Below the pieces are notes generated by a model. That model searched no databases, was not told where the DNA came from, and was given only the letters and a program-made list of their open reading frames with translations. DNA of 64,000 bases from Ectothiorhodospiraceae bacterium. GTDB lineage: Bacteria > Pseudomonadota > Gammaproteobacteria > HK1. Numbering within the stretch: the first letter of the stretch is position 1; each line of letters opens with the position of its first letter. Positions 10,263 through 17,830 of the stretch are shown one piece after another. The translations under genes were made by a program, and so were the position numbers. The stretch lies in NCBI GenBank assembly GCA_024234875.1, contig JACKNM010000007.1, positions 124,001-188,000 of the forward strand. Reading direction: 5' to 3'.

Positions 10263-11306
10263 TCAGCGCACCGCGATCGACTCGGCGATGCGTCGCGTCG
10301 TCACCGTCGGAACCTCGCCGACCACCGTGACCTGATAGCCACCGACCTCCCGCCCGAATGCGGTGACCGCGCCGATTCGCTGCGAGCCCTCGAGTGCCGG
10401 CTTGCCCTCGATCGGCTCGATGAACACGGAGACCGATGCCAGCCCGTCGGCGAAGACGCGATGCTCCACTGGTCGATGGACGGTCGCTTGCATGGCCGGC
10501 TCGCCGTCGACTGAGAGGAACCCCTCGGGCAACCAGCCGACGTCGAGGGGTGCCGGCGGTGGGCTCGGAGTGACGCCGGTCGGCTCGATGCGGGCAAAGC
10601 CGCTGGCATCGTTCTCCGGGGCCAACATCTGGTCCGAGATCTCGACCGGGGTCTGCAACCTGACGTACTCGATCTCCTCGAGGACACCGTCGGTGTCCGA
10701 CACCAGGCGCGAGCGCAGCAGCAACTTGGTCTCTCGGTCCAGCCACAGGTGGTAGCCGTAGCGAAAGCCGTCTAGTGGTGCGAGGCGGACGAGGACCGTC
10801 GGCCGCCCCGCCACCCGATCGCCCTCGGCGGTCGAGGGCGTGTACAGACGCCCGATGGCCGGGCTGTCGAAGTCACGCAGCGCGCCCGGAAAACGCCCGC
10901 CGGCGCGATTGCGGGTGACCACGACGGCCTTCTGGTCCGGAAGGATGCAGGTCACCAACTCGCGGTCGCGCAGGACCTCGCGCGGCGAGCCGGTGAGCGC
11001 CAGGAGCCGCTCTCGCTCGTGCCCGAGCTCGCGATCGTAGTGGTGGATGATCCGCATCGACGCCCGCTCGGCGGTGCCGCCGACGCTGTAGACGAACGTG
11101 CCCTCGTAGTCGAGCGTCTGGGTTGCCCGGGCCATCTCCCGCAGCAACGAGGCGGCATCGTGACCGGAGCCGGCCAGTGCACTCCCGGTGCTCGACAGGA
11201 CGCCGATCGCGAGAGCCAGCCCGCGACCCGCACGAGACGCAGACCACCGCTCGCGCGATCGCGAAGGCGCGGAACCCGGCTCAGCGTCCACTGGTTCCCA
11301 GGGCAT
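10263..11306 (-). CDS. rseB: Periplasmic sigma-E regulator RseB/MucB
   Basis: Periplasmic protein that binds the anti-sigma factor RseA and shields it from DegS-type cleavage until lipoprotein or LPS signals accumulate. It has 347 residues with an N-terminal hydrophobic export segment ('GRGLALAIGVLSSTGSALAG'). A LolA-like domain follows ('LLREMARATQTLDYEGTFVY', 'HHYDRELGHERERLLALTG'), then the C-terminal domain ('VGWLPEGFL', 'GGYQVTVVGEVPTVTTRRIA'). ATG 11306 overlaps the end of rseA by 26 bp. A GTG at 11291 is a possible alternative start. Confidence 0.88.
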   Translation of the reverse strand: MPWEPVDAEPGSAPSRSRERWSASRAGRGLALAIGVLSSTGSALAGSGHDAASLLREMARATQTLDYEGTFVYSVGGTAERASMRIIHHYDRELGHERERLLALTGSPREVLRDRELVTCILPDQKAVVVTRNRAGGRFPGALRDFDSPAIGRLYTPSTAEGDRVAGRPTVLVRLAPLDGFRYGYHLWLDRETKLLLRSRLVSDTDGVLEEIEYVRLQTPVEISDQMLAPENDASGFARIEPTGVTPSPPPAPLDVGWLPEGFLSVDGEPAMQATVHRPVEHRVFADGLASVSVFIEPIEGKPALEGSQRIGAVTAFGREVGGYQVTVVGEVPTVTTRRIAESIAVR

Positions 11307-11913
11307 GCACGACGCGTACGTATCCGATTGTGCTCCCGCTCGCACCGGCATTGGACAGCATGTAGGGGTACGCGCGCATCGCCGCGGGCTCGGGCAGCAC
11401 GACGAGGCGTGGCTCGGCGCTCGTCGGCGCGGTCGTGTCGGGCAGTGCTTTCGCGACCTGGATCGGTGACTCGGTCGACGCCCGAAGCTCGGGGGCGGAC
11501 GGGCGCGTCCCACCCGCGGGCGCCTCGGCGAGAACCGAGGTCCCGTCCTCGGCCGTCGGCCAAAGGCCGATGGCGAGGGCCGTCAGTGAGGCCGCGAGGG
11601 CGAGGCCGCCCCAGACCGGCGCCCGGGGGCGTCGACGCGCTCGGGGGGCGAGCACCGCCGGCTCACGAGCCACCGCCGCCGCGACCCGCGCCGCGAGGGC
11701 CGGGTCGAGGTGCGCCGGGAGCTGGCTGCGCATGGCGTCGCGCACGAGGTGGTAGCTCGCCCATGCTCGCCGGCCCTCGTCGTCGGCGAGGAGCGAGCCG
11801 AGCGCGTCCTCACGCTCCCGGTCGTCGCCCTCCCCGTCCATCAGCGCCGACAGCGCCGCTCGCCGCTGCTCGTTCATCGCGACCGGTTTCCGATTCGTGC
11901 GTGCCACATCCAC
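11281..11913 (-). CDS. rseA: Sigma-E anti-sigma factor RseA/MucA
   Basis: Inner-membrane anti-sigma factor that sequesters RpoE and is proteolysed under envelope stress. The conserved RseA opening 'LSALMDGE' is followed by 'WASYHLVRDAMR'. One transmembrane helix ('WGGLALAASLTALAIGLWP') precedes a periplasmic tail with a proline-rich stretch and a C-terminal RseB-binding-type segment. GTG 11913 has AGGAG five bases upstream, so I prefer it (210 residues). ATG 11877, just before the conserved segment, is the alternative (198 residues) but lacks a good Shine-Dalgarno sequence. Lies between rpoE and rseB. Confidence 0.9.
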   Translation of the reverse strand: MDVARTNRKPVAMNEQRRAALSALMDGEGDDREREDALGSLLADDEGRRAWASYHLVRDAMRSQLPAHLDPALAARVAAAVAREPAVLAPRARRRPRAPVWGGLALAASLTALAIGLWPTAEDGTSVLAEAPAGGTRPSAPELRASTESPIQVAKALPDTTAPTSAEPRLVVLPEPAAMRAYPYMLSNAGASGSTIGYVRVVHALGTSGR

Positions 11914-11986
11914 GTCCGCTCCTGGTCGGCAGTCGTTCGGGGAGATCCGGGCGTGCGCCCGTCGCGAACGACGTCCCGACGCATGC

Positions 11987-12562
11987 TCATTCCAGCAGCG
12001 GCTCGAGCTGCTTGTTGATCGCCTCGCGCGCGCGAAAGATCCGCGACCGCACCGTGCCGATCGGGCAGTCCATGGCGAGCGCGATGTCCTCGTAGCTCAA
12101 TTGCTCGATCTCGCGCAGCACGATCGCGATCCGCAGATCCTCCGGGAGCTCCTCGATGGCGCGTGCCACGGTCCGCTCGATCTCCTCGCGCTGCAGCAGC
12201 CGCTCCGGCGTCGCGGTCTCGCGGAGCTCCCCCGAGGCGTCGAGCTGCTCCGCGTCCGTGGTGTCGATGTCGACCTCCAACGGGCGTCGTGACAGCGATG
12301 CCAGGTGGTTCTTCGCGGTGTTGATCGCAATCCGATAGAGCCACGTGTAGAAGGCGCTGTCACCCCGGAAGTTCGGCAGAGCCCGGTATGCCTTGAGGAA
12401 CGCCTCCTGCGCCACATCGAGCGCCTCCGAGGGGTCGCGGACGTAGCGCGAGACCAGCTTCACCAGCTTGTGCTGGTACTTCACCACGAGCCGATCGAAC
12501 GCTGCCCGATCTCCACGCTGCGCGCGCTCGATGAGCTCGCGGTCGGGGATTCCCCGAACCAT
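11987..12562 (-). CDS. rpoE: RNA polymerase sigma factor RpoE (AlgU type)
   Basis: ECF sigma factor for the envelope-stress response. Its 191 residues include region 2 ('FDRLVVKYQHKLVKLVSRYV', then 'AQEAFLKAYRALPNFRGDSAF' and 'YTWLYRIAINTAKNHL'). Region 4 is 'LPEDLRIAIVLREIEQLSYE' followed by 'DIALAMDCPIGTVRSRIFRA'. It is followed by rseA, rseB and mucD, the Pseudomonas algU-mucA-mucB-mucD order without a mucC/rseC homologue. A close match to a sigma-E promoter lies about 36 nt upstream of ATG 12562 (predicted transcript start), so autoregulation is likely. Confidence 0.96.
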   Translation of the reverse strand: MVRGIPDRELIERAQRGDRAAFDRLVVKYQHKLVKLVSRYVRDPSEALDVAQEAFLKAYRALPNFRGDSAFYTWLYRIAINTAKNHLASLSRRPLEVDIDTTDAEQLDASGELRETATPERLLQREEIERTVARAIEELPEDLRIAIVLREIEQLSYEDIALAMDCPIGTVRSRIFRAREAINKQLEPLLE

Positions 12563-12604
12563 CCGGCCCCCTCAGGACCTCGGCGCGCGTCCCTGCCTAC
12601 CCCC

Positions 12605-12631
12605 GTAGACAAGCCGCTCGCCGCGAAGTTC
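12605..12631 (-). promoter_or_regulatory. Sigma-E type promoter of rpoE
   Basis: Minus strand: GAACTT (12631-12626), 15 nt, then GTCTAC (12610-12605). The sigma-E/AlgU consensus is GAACTT-N16/17-TCtga, often written GGAACTT-N15-GTCTAA in E. coli. The predicted transcript start near 12598 leaves a leader of about 36 nt. It fits positive autoregulation of the rpoE-rseA-rseB module. Confidence 0.75.
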
Positions 12632-12825
12632 GCCGATTTCAGTCCCGGCGGCGGATCGCGCCACTCGAGACCGCACCGTCGTGGCACCCATCACGGTGCC
12701 ACCCACATGCTCCACCGGCGCTGTTGGCGGCCGGGGGTGACGATGGCCCGGGGGCGTCGAATGGGCCGCCCGGGCCTGGCGCCGCGGGCAGGGTGTCGCC
12801 CGGCGCGCGCCGGATTATGCATGCC

Positions 12826-12840
12826 GAGCCCGCGGGGCTC
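12826..12840 (-). terminator. Hairpin after efp-epmA
   Basis: GAGCCC (12826-12831) pairs with GGGCTC (12835-12840) across a GCG loop, starting 23 nt past the epmA stop on the minus strand. It is short, GC-rich and has no T-run, so this is a weak call. Confidence 0.35.
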
Positions 12841-12863
12841 CACCCGCATGCGAGGACGCCGGT

Positions 12864-13847
12864 TCATGCGCGAGCGCCGTGGAAGGTGCACACGGAATCC
12901 AGGTCGTTCGCCCCGGCCGCCAGCATCACCAGCCGGTCGAATCCCATCGCGATCCCACAGCAGTCCGGCAAGCCATGGTCGAGGGCCGCCACCAGCCGGT
13001 CGTCGGCGGGCACGTCGGGCCGCCCGCGGCGCGCGCGCTCGGCCCGGTCGGCGGCGAATCGCGCCGCCATCTCGGCGGCGTCGATGAGCTCGTGATACGC
13101 ATTGCCCACCTCGACCCCGTCGACGAAGACCTCGAACCGTGCCGCCACCCGCGAGTCGTCCGCGGCGAGTCGTGCCTGCGCGGCGCGCGAGGCGGGAAAG
13201 CCGCGGACGGTGACGATGCCTGCGCCGAGCGCCGGCTGGACAACGTGGCTGAGCAGCAGGTCGATGCAGTCGTCGCGGTCGAGCCCATCGGCCACGTCGC
13301 CGACCAGCGGCCGACACCGTTCACGGAGCGCCGTGTCGTCGTCGACCAGGGGGTCGATTCCGGTCGCCGCGACCAGCGCCTCGCGCAGGGAGGTCCGGCG
13401 TCGCGGGCGCTCGCCCATCAGCCGTGCCAAGAGTGCCTCGGTCTCGTCCATCAGCGCGTCCAGGTCGAAGCCCGGTCGGTACCACTCGAGGATCGTGAAC
13501 TCCCGATTGTGCAGGCGTCCCACCTCGCCGGCGCGAAAGGCACGCGTGAGCTGATAGATGGGTCCGCTGCCGGCCGCCAGCAAACGCTTCATCGCGTGCT
13601 CCGGAGAGCTCTGGAGATAGAAGGTCGCCGCGCCGTCGCGCAGCCAGAGGCTCTCGATGTGGAGATCGGTGGTGCCGGTGGCGCCGAGTAGCGGGGTCTC
13701 GACCTCGAGCACCCCGCGCTCGGCGAAGAACGCGCGCACCTCGGCGAGCAGCCCGGCGCGCAGCCGCAGCGCCGCCAGATCCGCGCCCGGTCGCCAGTCC
13801 ACCGCCCTGCTCTCGGCCCGATCGGCCTCGGCGGGGTCGGTACTCAC
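12864..13847 (-). CDS. epmA: EF-P lysine 34 lysyltransferase EpmA (GenX/PoxA)
   Basis: Truncated class II lysyl-tRNA synthetase paralogue that attaches (R)-beta-lysine to Lys34 of elongation factor P. It has 327 residues and no anticodon-binding domain, as expected. Class II motifs are visible: 'YQLTRAFRAGEVGRLHNREF' (98-117) and the C-terminal motif 3 'GIAMGFDRLVMLAAG'. The substrate gene efp is immediately upstream and the two overlap in a 4-bp ATGA junction. No epmB (lysine 2,3-aminomutase) is in the window. Confidence 0.93.
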   Translation of the reverse strand: MSTDPAEADRAESRAVDWRPGADLAALRLRAGLLAEVRAFFAERGVLEVETPLLGATGTTDLHIESLWLRDGAATFYLQSSPEHAMKRLLAAGSGPIYQLTRAFRAGEVGRLHNREFTILEWYRPGFDLDALMDETEALLARLMGERPRRRTSLREALVAATGIDPLVDDDTALRERCRPLVGDVADGLDRDDCIDLLLSHVVQPALGAGIVTVRGFPASRAAQARLAADDSRVAARFEVFVDGVEVGNAYHELIDAAEMAARFAADRAERARRGRPDVPADDRLVAALDHGLPDCCGIAMGFDRLVMLAAGANDLDSVCTFHGARA

Positions 13848-14413
13848 TCCTTGACGCGGGAGACGTACTCGCCGGTGCGGGTGTCGATCTTGATGAGCTC
13901 GCCCTCGTCGACGAACAGCGGCACCTTCACCACCGCCCCCGTCTCCACGGTGGCCGGCTTGGTGGCGCCGCTGGCAGTGTCACCGCGCACCCCGGGATCG
14001 GTCTCGGTGATCTTCAGCACCACGAAGTTCGGTGGCGAGACGCCGATCGGCGAACCGTTCCAGAGCATGATGTCGCACACGTCCTGCTCCTTGAGCCAGT
14101 TCGCCGCGTCGCCGACGACGTTCTTGTCGGCCGGATATTGCTCGAAGCTCTCCTCGTGCATGAAGTACCAGGCCTCCCCGTCGTTGTAGAGGTACTGCAT
14201 CGGCACCTCCACCACGTCGGCCGCCTCCACCGACTCGCCGGACTTGAAGGTCCGCTCGATGACTCGCCCGGTCTTGAGGTTGCGGAGCTTGACCCGGTTG
14301 AAGGCCTGTCCCTTGCCGGGTTTCACGAACTCGTTCTCGATGATGGAGAACGGATCCCCGTCCATCATCAGTTTGAGGCCGCTCTTGAACTCGTTGGTGC
14401 TGTAGGTCGCCAT
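13844..14413 (-). CDS. efp: Elongation factor P
   Basis: Translation factor that rescues ribosomes stalled at polyproline. Its 189 residues form the three beta-barrel domains. The modified lysine is Lys34, in 'EFVKPGKGQAFNRVKLRNL' at the tip of domain I. The C-terminal 'TGAVVKVPLFVDEGELIKID' and 'TRTGEYVSR' segments are canonical. The EpmA-type surroundings of Lys34 and the adjacent epmA gene together indicate beta-lysylation, not rhamnosylation (which uses Arg32). Confidence 0.96.
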   Translation of the reverse strand: MATYSTNEFKSGLKLMMDGDPFSIIENEFVKPGKGQAFNRVKLRNLKTGRVIERTFKSGESVEAADVVEVPMQYLYNDGEAWYFMHEESFEQYPADKNVVGDAANWLKEQDVCDIMLWNGSPIGVSPPNFVVLKITETDPGVRGDTASGATKPATVETGAVVKVPLFVDEGELIKIDTRTGEYVSRVKE

Positions 14414-14468
14414 GCGCCCGTCCCGTCGTTGTCAGTGTCTCGTCTCGAATGTCCGGCTGGCGCGCGCG

Positions 14469-15359
14469 TCAGCGCCCGCCGGAGGCCTGCTCCAGGGCAG
14501 CGATGCGCTCCTCGATCGGGGGGTGCGACATGAACAGCCGAGCCAGGCTACCGCCGACCCCGCCGGAGATGCCGAACGCCGCGAGCTGGTCGGGAAGTCC
14601 GCCCTGAGCTCCCTGCTGCAGTCGACGCAGCGCCCCCACCATGCTCCGAGTGCCGGCGAGACCGGCGCCGCCCGCGTCCGCGCGGAACTCCCGCCGCCGG
14701 CTGAACCAGGCGACGATCATACTCGCAAGCACGCCGAGCACCAGTTCCGCGACGATGGTGGCGATCCAGAATCCCGGTCCGTGCCCGCGCTCGTTGCGCA
14801 GCAGCACGCGGTCGACGAAGTGCCCGACGACGCGCGACAGGAAGATCACGAACGTGTTGACCACGCCCTGGATCAGCGCCAGCGTGACCATGTCCCCGTT
14901 CGCGACGTGGCTCACCTCGTGGCCGAGCACCGCCTCGACCTCGTCGCGGCGCATGCCGTGGAGCAGCCCGGTGCTCACCGCCACCAGCGCCGAGTTGCGA
15001 TTGGCTCCGGTCGCGAACGCGTTCATCTCGGGCGAATCGTAGATGGCGACCTCGGGCATGCCGATGCCGGCCTTCTCGGCCTGGCGGCGCACGGTTTCCA
15101 CCAGCCACGCCTCGTCCGCGTTGGACGGGCGCTCGATGACCCGGGCGCCGGTCGCCCGCTTGGCCATCCACTTCGAGACCAGCAGCGAGATCAGAGATCC
15201 GCCCATCCCGAACACCGCCGCCATCACCAGCAGCGCCTGGAGATTGAGGTCGACCCCCTGCGACGCCATGTACGGCTCGAACCCGAGCAGTGACATCGAC
15301 ACGCTGAGCACGAGCAGGATCGCGATGTTGGTGCCGAAGAACAGCAGCAGTCGCATCAT
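14469..15359 (-). CDS. htpX: Membrane metalloprotease HtpX
   Basis: Zinc-dependent inner-membrane protease that acts with FtsH in membrane-protein quality control. It has 296 residues with two N-terminal transmembrane helices. The zinc motif HEVSH (147-151) lies in 'VEAVLGHEVSHVANGD', more membrane segments follow, and the third-ligand region 'FRADAGGAGLAG' comes later. The frame continues upstream, but ATG 15359 follows GGAGG by ten bases and matches the family N-terminus (MMRLLLFFGTNIAILL). A candidate sigma-E promoter lies just upstream. Confidence 0.93.
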   Translation of the reverse strand: MMRLLLFFGTNIAILLVLSVSMSLLGFEPYMASQGVDLNLQALLVMAAVFGMGGSLISLLVSKWMAKRATGARVIERPSNADEAWLVETVRRQAEKAGIGMPEVAIYDSPEMNAFATGANRNSALVAVSTGLLHGMRRDEVEAVLGHEVSHVANGDMVTLALIQGVVNTFVIFLSRVVGHFVDRVLLRNERGHGPGFWIATIVAELVLGVLASMIVAWFSRRREFRADAGGAGLAGTRSMVGALRRLQQGAQGGLPDQLAAFGISGGVGGSLARLFMSHPPIEERIAALEQASGGR

Positions 15360-15397
15360 CGAGGTCGAGCCTCCGGGTGACGGGCCAGTCGCGAATC

Positions 15398-15425
15398 TTG
15401 GGACGCCGCGACGATTCTCAAGTTC
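15398..15425 (-). promoter_or_regulatory. Candidate sigma-E promoter of htpX
   Basis: Minus strand: GAACTT (15425-15420, within GGGAACTT), 16 nt, then TCCCAA (15403-15398). The -35 box is identical to that of the rpoE promoter in this window and the distance to the TC of the -10 box is the same. The predicted start near 15391 gives a leader of about 32 nt, also like rpoE. It would place htpX in the envelope-stress regulon. Confidence 0.6.
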
Positions 15426-15459
15426 CCGCCGGTGGGACGCCGTCTCGCCGGCCGGCGGC

Positions 15460-17715
15460 TCATCGCGCCGCGGCCTCCATGCGGTCGACGCGCTGCAGCC
15501 CACGAGGGAGCTTGCGCCCACGCTTGCCGCGCTCGCCGACATAGTGCGCGAGATCGCTTCCCTTGAGCGTCAGGTGTCGGCGGCCCGCGTGCAGGGTGAG
15601 GGTTCCACCCTCCGGCACGACCTCGATGGCGATCACGTGCTCCTCGCGCGCGGCGAGTCGGTTGGGCGGGATCTGGATGATCTTCATTCCCTTTCCGCGT
15701 GGCAGTCGCGGCAGCTCGCCGACCGGGATCAGGAGCAGGTGACCCTCGGTGGTGACCGCGGCCACCTGATCGGTGTCCGGCGTCCGCACCGGGCGCGGGC
15801 TCAGGACCCGGCATCCAGCCGGGACCGAGAGCACCGCCTTGCCGGCCTTGTTCTTCGCCAGCAGCTCGTCGAGGCGCGCCACGAATCCGTAGCCCGCATC
15901 CGAGGCGAGCAGCCACAGATCCTCCGGCTCGCCGACCATCACGCCCTCGAAGGTGGCGCCGTCGGGCGGATTCAGACGCCCGGAGATCGGCTCGCCCTGC
16001 CCGCGCGCGGAGGGCAGCGTGTGCGCGGCGAGCGAGTAGGTCCGACCGGTCGAGTCGAGGAACACCGCCGACTGGTTGCTGCGCCCGCGGGCAACCTGCT
16101 TGAATCGGTCGCCGGCGCGATAGCTCAACGTCAGCGGATCGATCTCGTGGCCCTTCGCCGCGCGCACCCACCCGCGCTCGGAGAGCACCACGGAGACCGC
16201 CTCGGAAGGCACCAGCGCGGTCTCGTCGAAGGCGCTGGCGGCGGCGCGCTCGACGATCGGCGAGCGCCGGTCGTCTCCGAACTTCTCTGCGTCGGCGAGC
16301 AGCTCCTCGCGCACCACGCCGCGCAGGCGGGCCGCGTCGGCGAGGATCCCCTGGAGGTGGTCGCGCTCCGCCGCGAGCTCGTCCTGCTCGCCCCGGATCT
16401 TCATCTCCTCCAGCCGAGCGAGATGGCGCAGCCGAAGCTCGAGGATGTCCTCGGCCTGCACGTCGGACAGCCCGAACCGTGCCATCAGCACCGGCTTCGG
16501 CTGATCCTCGGAGCGGATGATCGCAATCACCTCGTCGATGTTGAGGTAGGCGGCCAGCCGGCCCTCGAGGACGTGCAGCCGCGCCAGCACCCGGTCGAGC
16601 CGGAACGCGAGCCGGCGGCGCACGGTCTCGGTCCGGAAGCGCAGCCACTCGGTGAGGACGGTGCGCAGGCTCTTGAGCTGTGGACGCCCGTCGAGGCCGA
16701 CCATGTTCATGTTGACGCGGTAGCTGCGCTCGAGGTCGGTGGTCGCGAACAGGTGCGACATCAGCGCCTCGACGTCGACCCGGTTCGAGCGCAGCACGAC
16801 CACCAGCCGCGTCGGGTTCTCGTGGTCGGACTCGTCGCGCAGATCCTCGACCCAGGGAAGCTTCTTCTGCAGCATCTGCGCCGCGATCTGCTCCAGCACC
16901 CGCGCGCCCGACACCTGGTACGGAAGCGCGGTCACCACCACCGCGCCGTCCTCACGCTCGTAGCGGGCGCGCAGGCGCACCGAGCCGCTCCCGGTCCGGT
17001 ACATGGCCTGCATGTCGGCGCGTGAGGTGACGATCTCGGCCTCGGTCGGGAAATCGGGGCCGGGGACGGCGGCGGCGATCGTGTCGTCACCCGCGTCCGG
17101 GTCGTCGAGCAGCGCGACGCAAGCGCGGGCGACCTCGCGCGCGTTGTGCGGCGGGATGTCGGTCGCCATGCCGACGGCGATGCCGGCGGCGCCGTTCAGC
17201 AGCACGTGTGGCAGCCGCGCCGGCAACGTCACCGGCTCCTCGCGGGTACCGTCGAAGTTGGCCGTCCACTCGACCGTCCCCTGCTCGAGCTCCGACAACA
17301 GCACCTCGGCGAAACGCGTGAGCTTCGCCTCGGTGTAGCGCATGGCCGCGAACGACTTCGGGTCGTCGGGCGAGCCCCAGTTCCCCTGCCCCTCGATCAG
17401 CGGGTAGCGATAGGCGAACGGCTGCGCCATGAGCACCATGGCCTCGTAGCACGCCGCGTCGCCGTGAGGATGGAACTTGCCGATGACGTCGCCGACGGTG
17501 CGCGCGGACTTCATCGGCTTGGCGCTCGCCGCGAGCCCGAGGTCGCTCATCGCGTAGACGATGCGCCGCTGCACCGGCTTCAGCCCGTCGGCGAGCTGTG
17601 GCAGCGCGCGGTCGAGCACCACGTACATCGAGTAGTCGAGGTATGCCTTCTCGGCGAACTCCTTGAGCGGGCGCCGCTCCTCGGCGTCGCTCGCGAACGT
17701 CGTCGTCTCGGTCAT
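15460..17715 (-). CDS. parC: DNA topoisomerase IV subunit A
   Basis: Breakage-reunion subunit of topoisomerase IV, which decatenates daughter chromosomes. It has 751 residues, and Tyr127 in 'AAMRYTEAKLTRF' is the DNA-linking tyrosine. The quinolone-determining segment reads 'KFHPHGDAACYEAM', with Ala87 where E. coli ParC has Ser80. A coiled tower and a beta-pinwheel C-terminal domain of ParC length follow. The frame extends 22 codons upstream; ATG 17715 follows GAGG at a workable distance and gives the family start. parE lies directly upstream on the same strand. Confidence 0.95.
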   Translation of the reverse strand: MTETTTFASDAEERRPLKEFAEKAYLDYSMYVVLDRALPQLADGLKPVQRRIVYAMSDLGLAASAKPMKSARTVGDVIGKFHPHGDAACYEAMVLMAQPFAYRYPLIEGQGNWGSPDDPKSFAAMRYTEAKLTRFAEVLLSELEQGTVEWTANFDGTREEPVTLPARLPHVLLNGAAGIAVGMATDIPPHNAREVARACVALLDDPDAGDDTIAAAVPGPDFPTEAEIVTSRADMQAMYRTGSGSVRLRARYEREDGAVVVTALPYQVSGARVLEQIAAQMLQKKLPWVEDLRDESDHENPTRLVVVLRSNRVDVEALMSHLFATTDLERSYRVNMNMVGLDGRPQLKSLRTVLTEWLRFRTETVRRRLAFRLDRVLARLHVLEGRLAAYLNIDEVIAIIRSEDQPKPVLMARFGLSDVQAEDILELRLRHLARLEEMKIRGEQDELAAERDHLQGILADAARLRGVVREELLADAEKFGDDRRSPIVERAAASAFDETALVPSEAVSVVLSERGWVRAAKGHEIDPLTLSYRAGDRFKQVARGRSNQSAVFLDSTGRTYSLAAHTLPSARGQGEPISGRLNPPDGATFEGVMVGEPEDLWLLASDAGYGFVARLDELLAKNKAGKAVLSVPAGCRVLSPRPVRTPDTDQVAAVTTEGHLLLIPVGELPRLPRGKGMKIIQIPPNRLAAREEHVIAIEVVPEGGTLTLHAGRRHLTLKGSDLAHYVGERGKRGRKLPRGLQRVDRMEAAAR

Positions 17716-17830
17716 GCGATCACGTCCTCGCGCGCAGTGGCTCGGCGCGCGACACAGTCGTTGGAACAGAGCCGGCGGCACGTCGTACCGGCGGCATCGG
17801 CAGGGCGCTCGGGGTCGGTCGCCTCGCTCG

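Larger units (their letters stand above)
12563..12863. other. Non-coding interval between epmA and rpoE
   Basis: This 301-bp interval has no convincing gene. It contains the rpoE promoter (12605-12631), an 8-bp inverted repeat GTGGCACC (12681-12688)/GGTGCCAC (12695-12702) with loop CATCAC about 50 bp upstream of the -35 box, and a perfect 14-bp palindrome CCGGCGCGCGCCGG (12800-12813). Behind epmA lies a 6-bp hairpin GAGCCC/GGGCTC (12826-12840) that could act as its terminator. Confidence 0.6.

Noticed and set aside
15043..17025. A 660-codon plus-strand frame over htpX and parC.
   Set aside because: It is antisense to parC, whose catalytic and structural motifs are unmistakable; no family match is visible in the frame.
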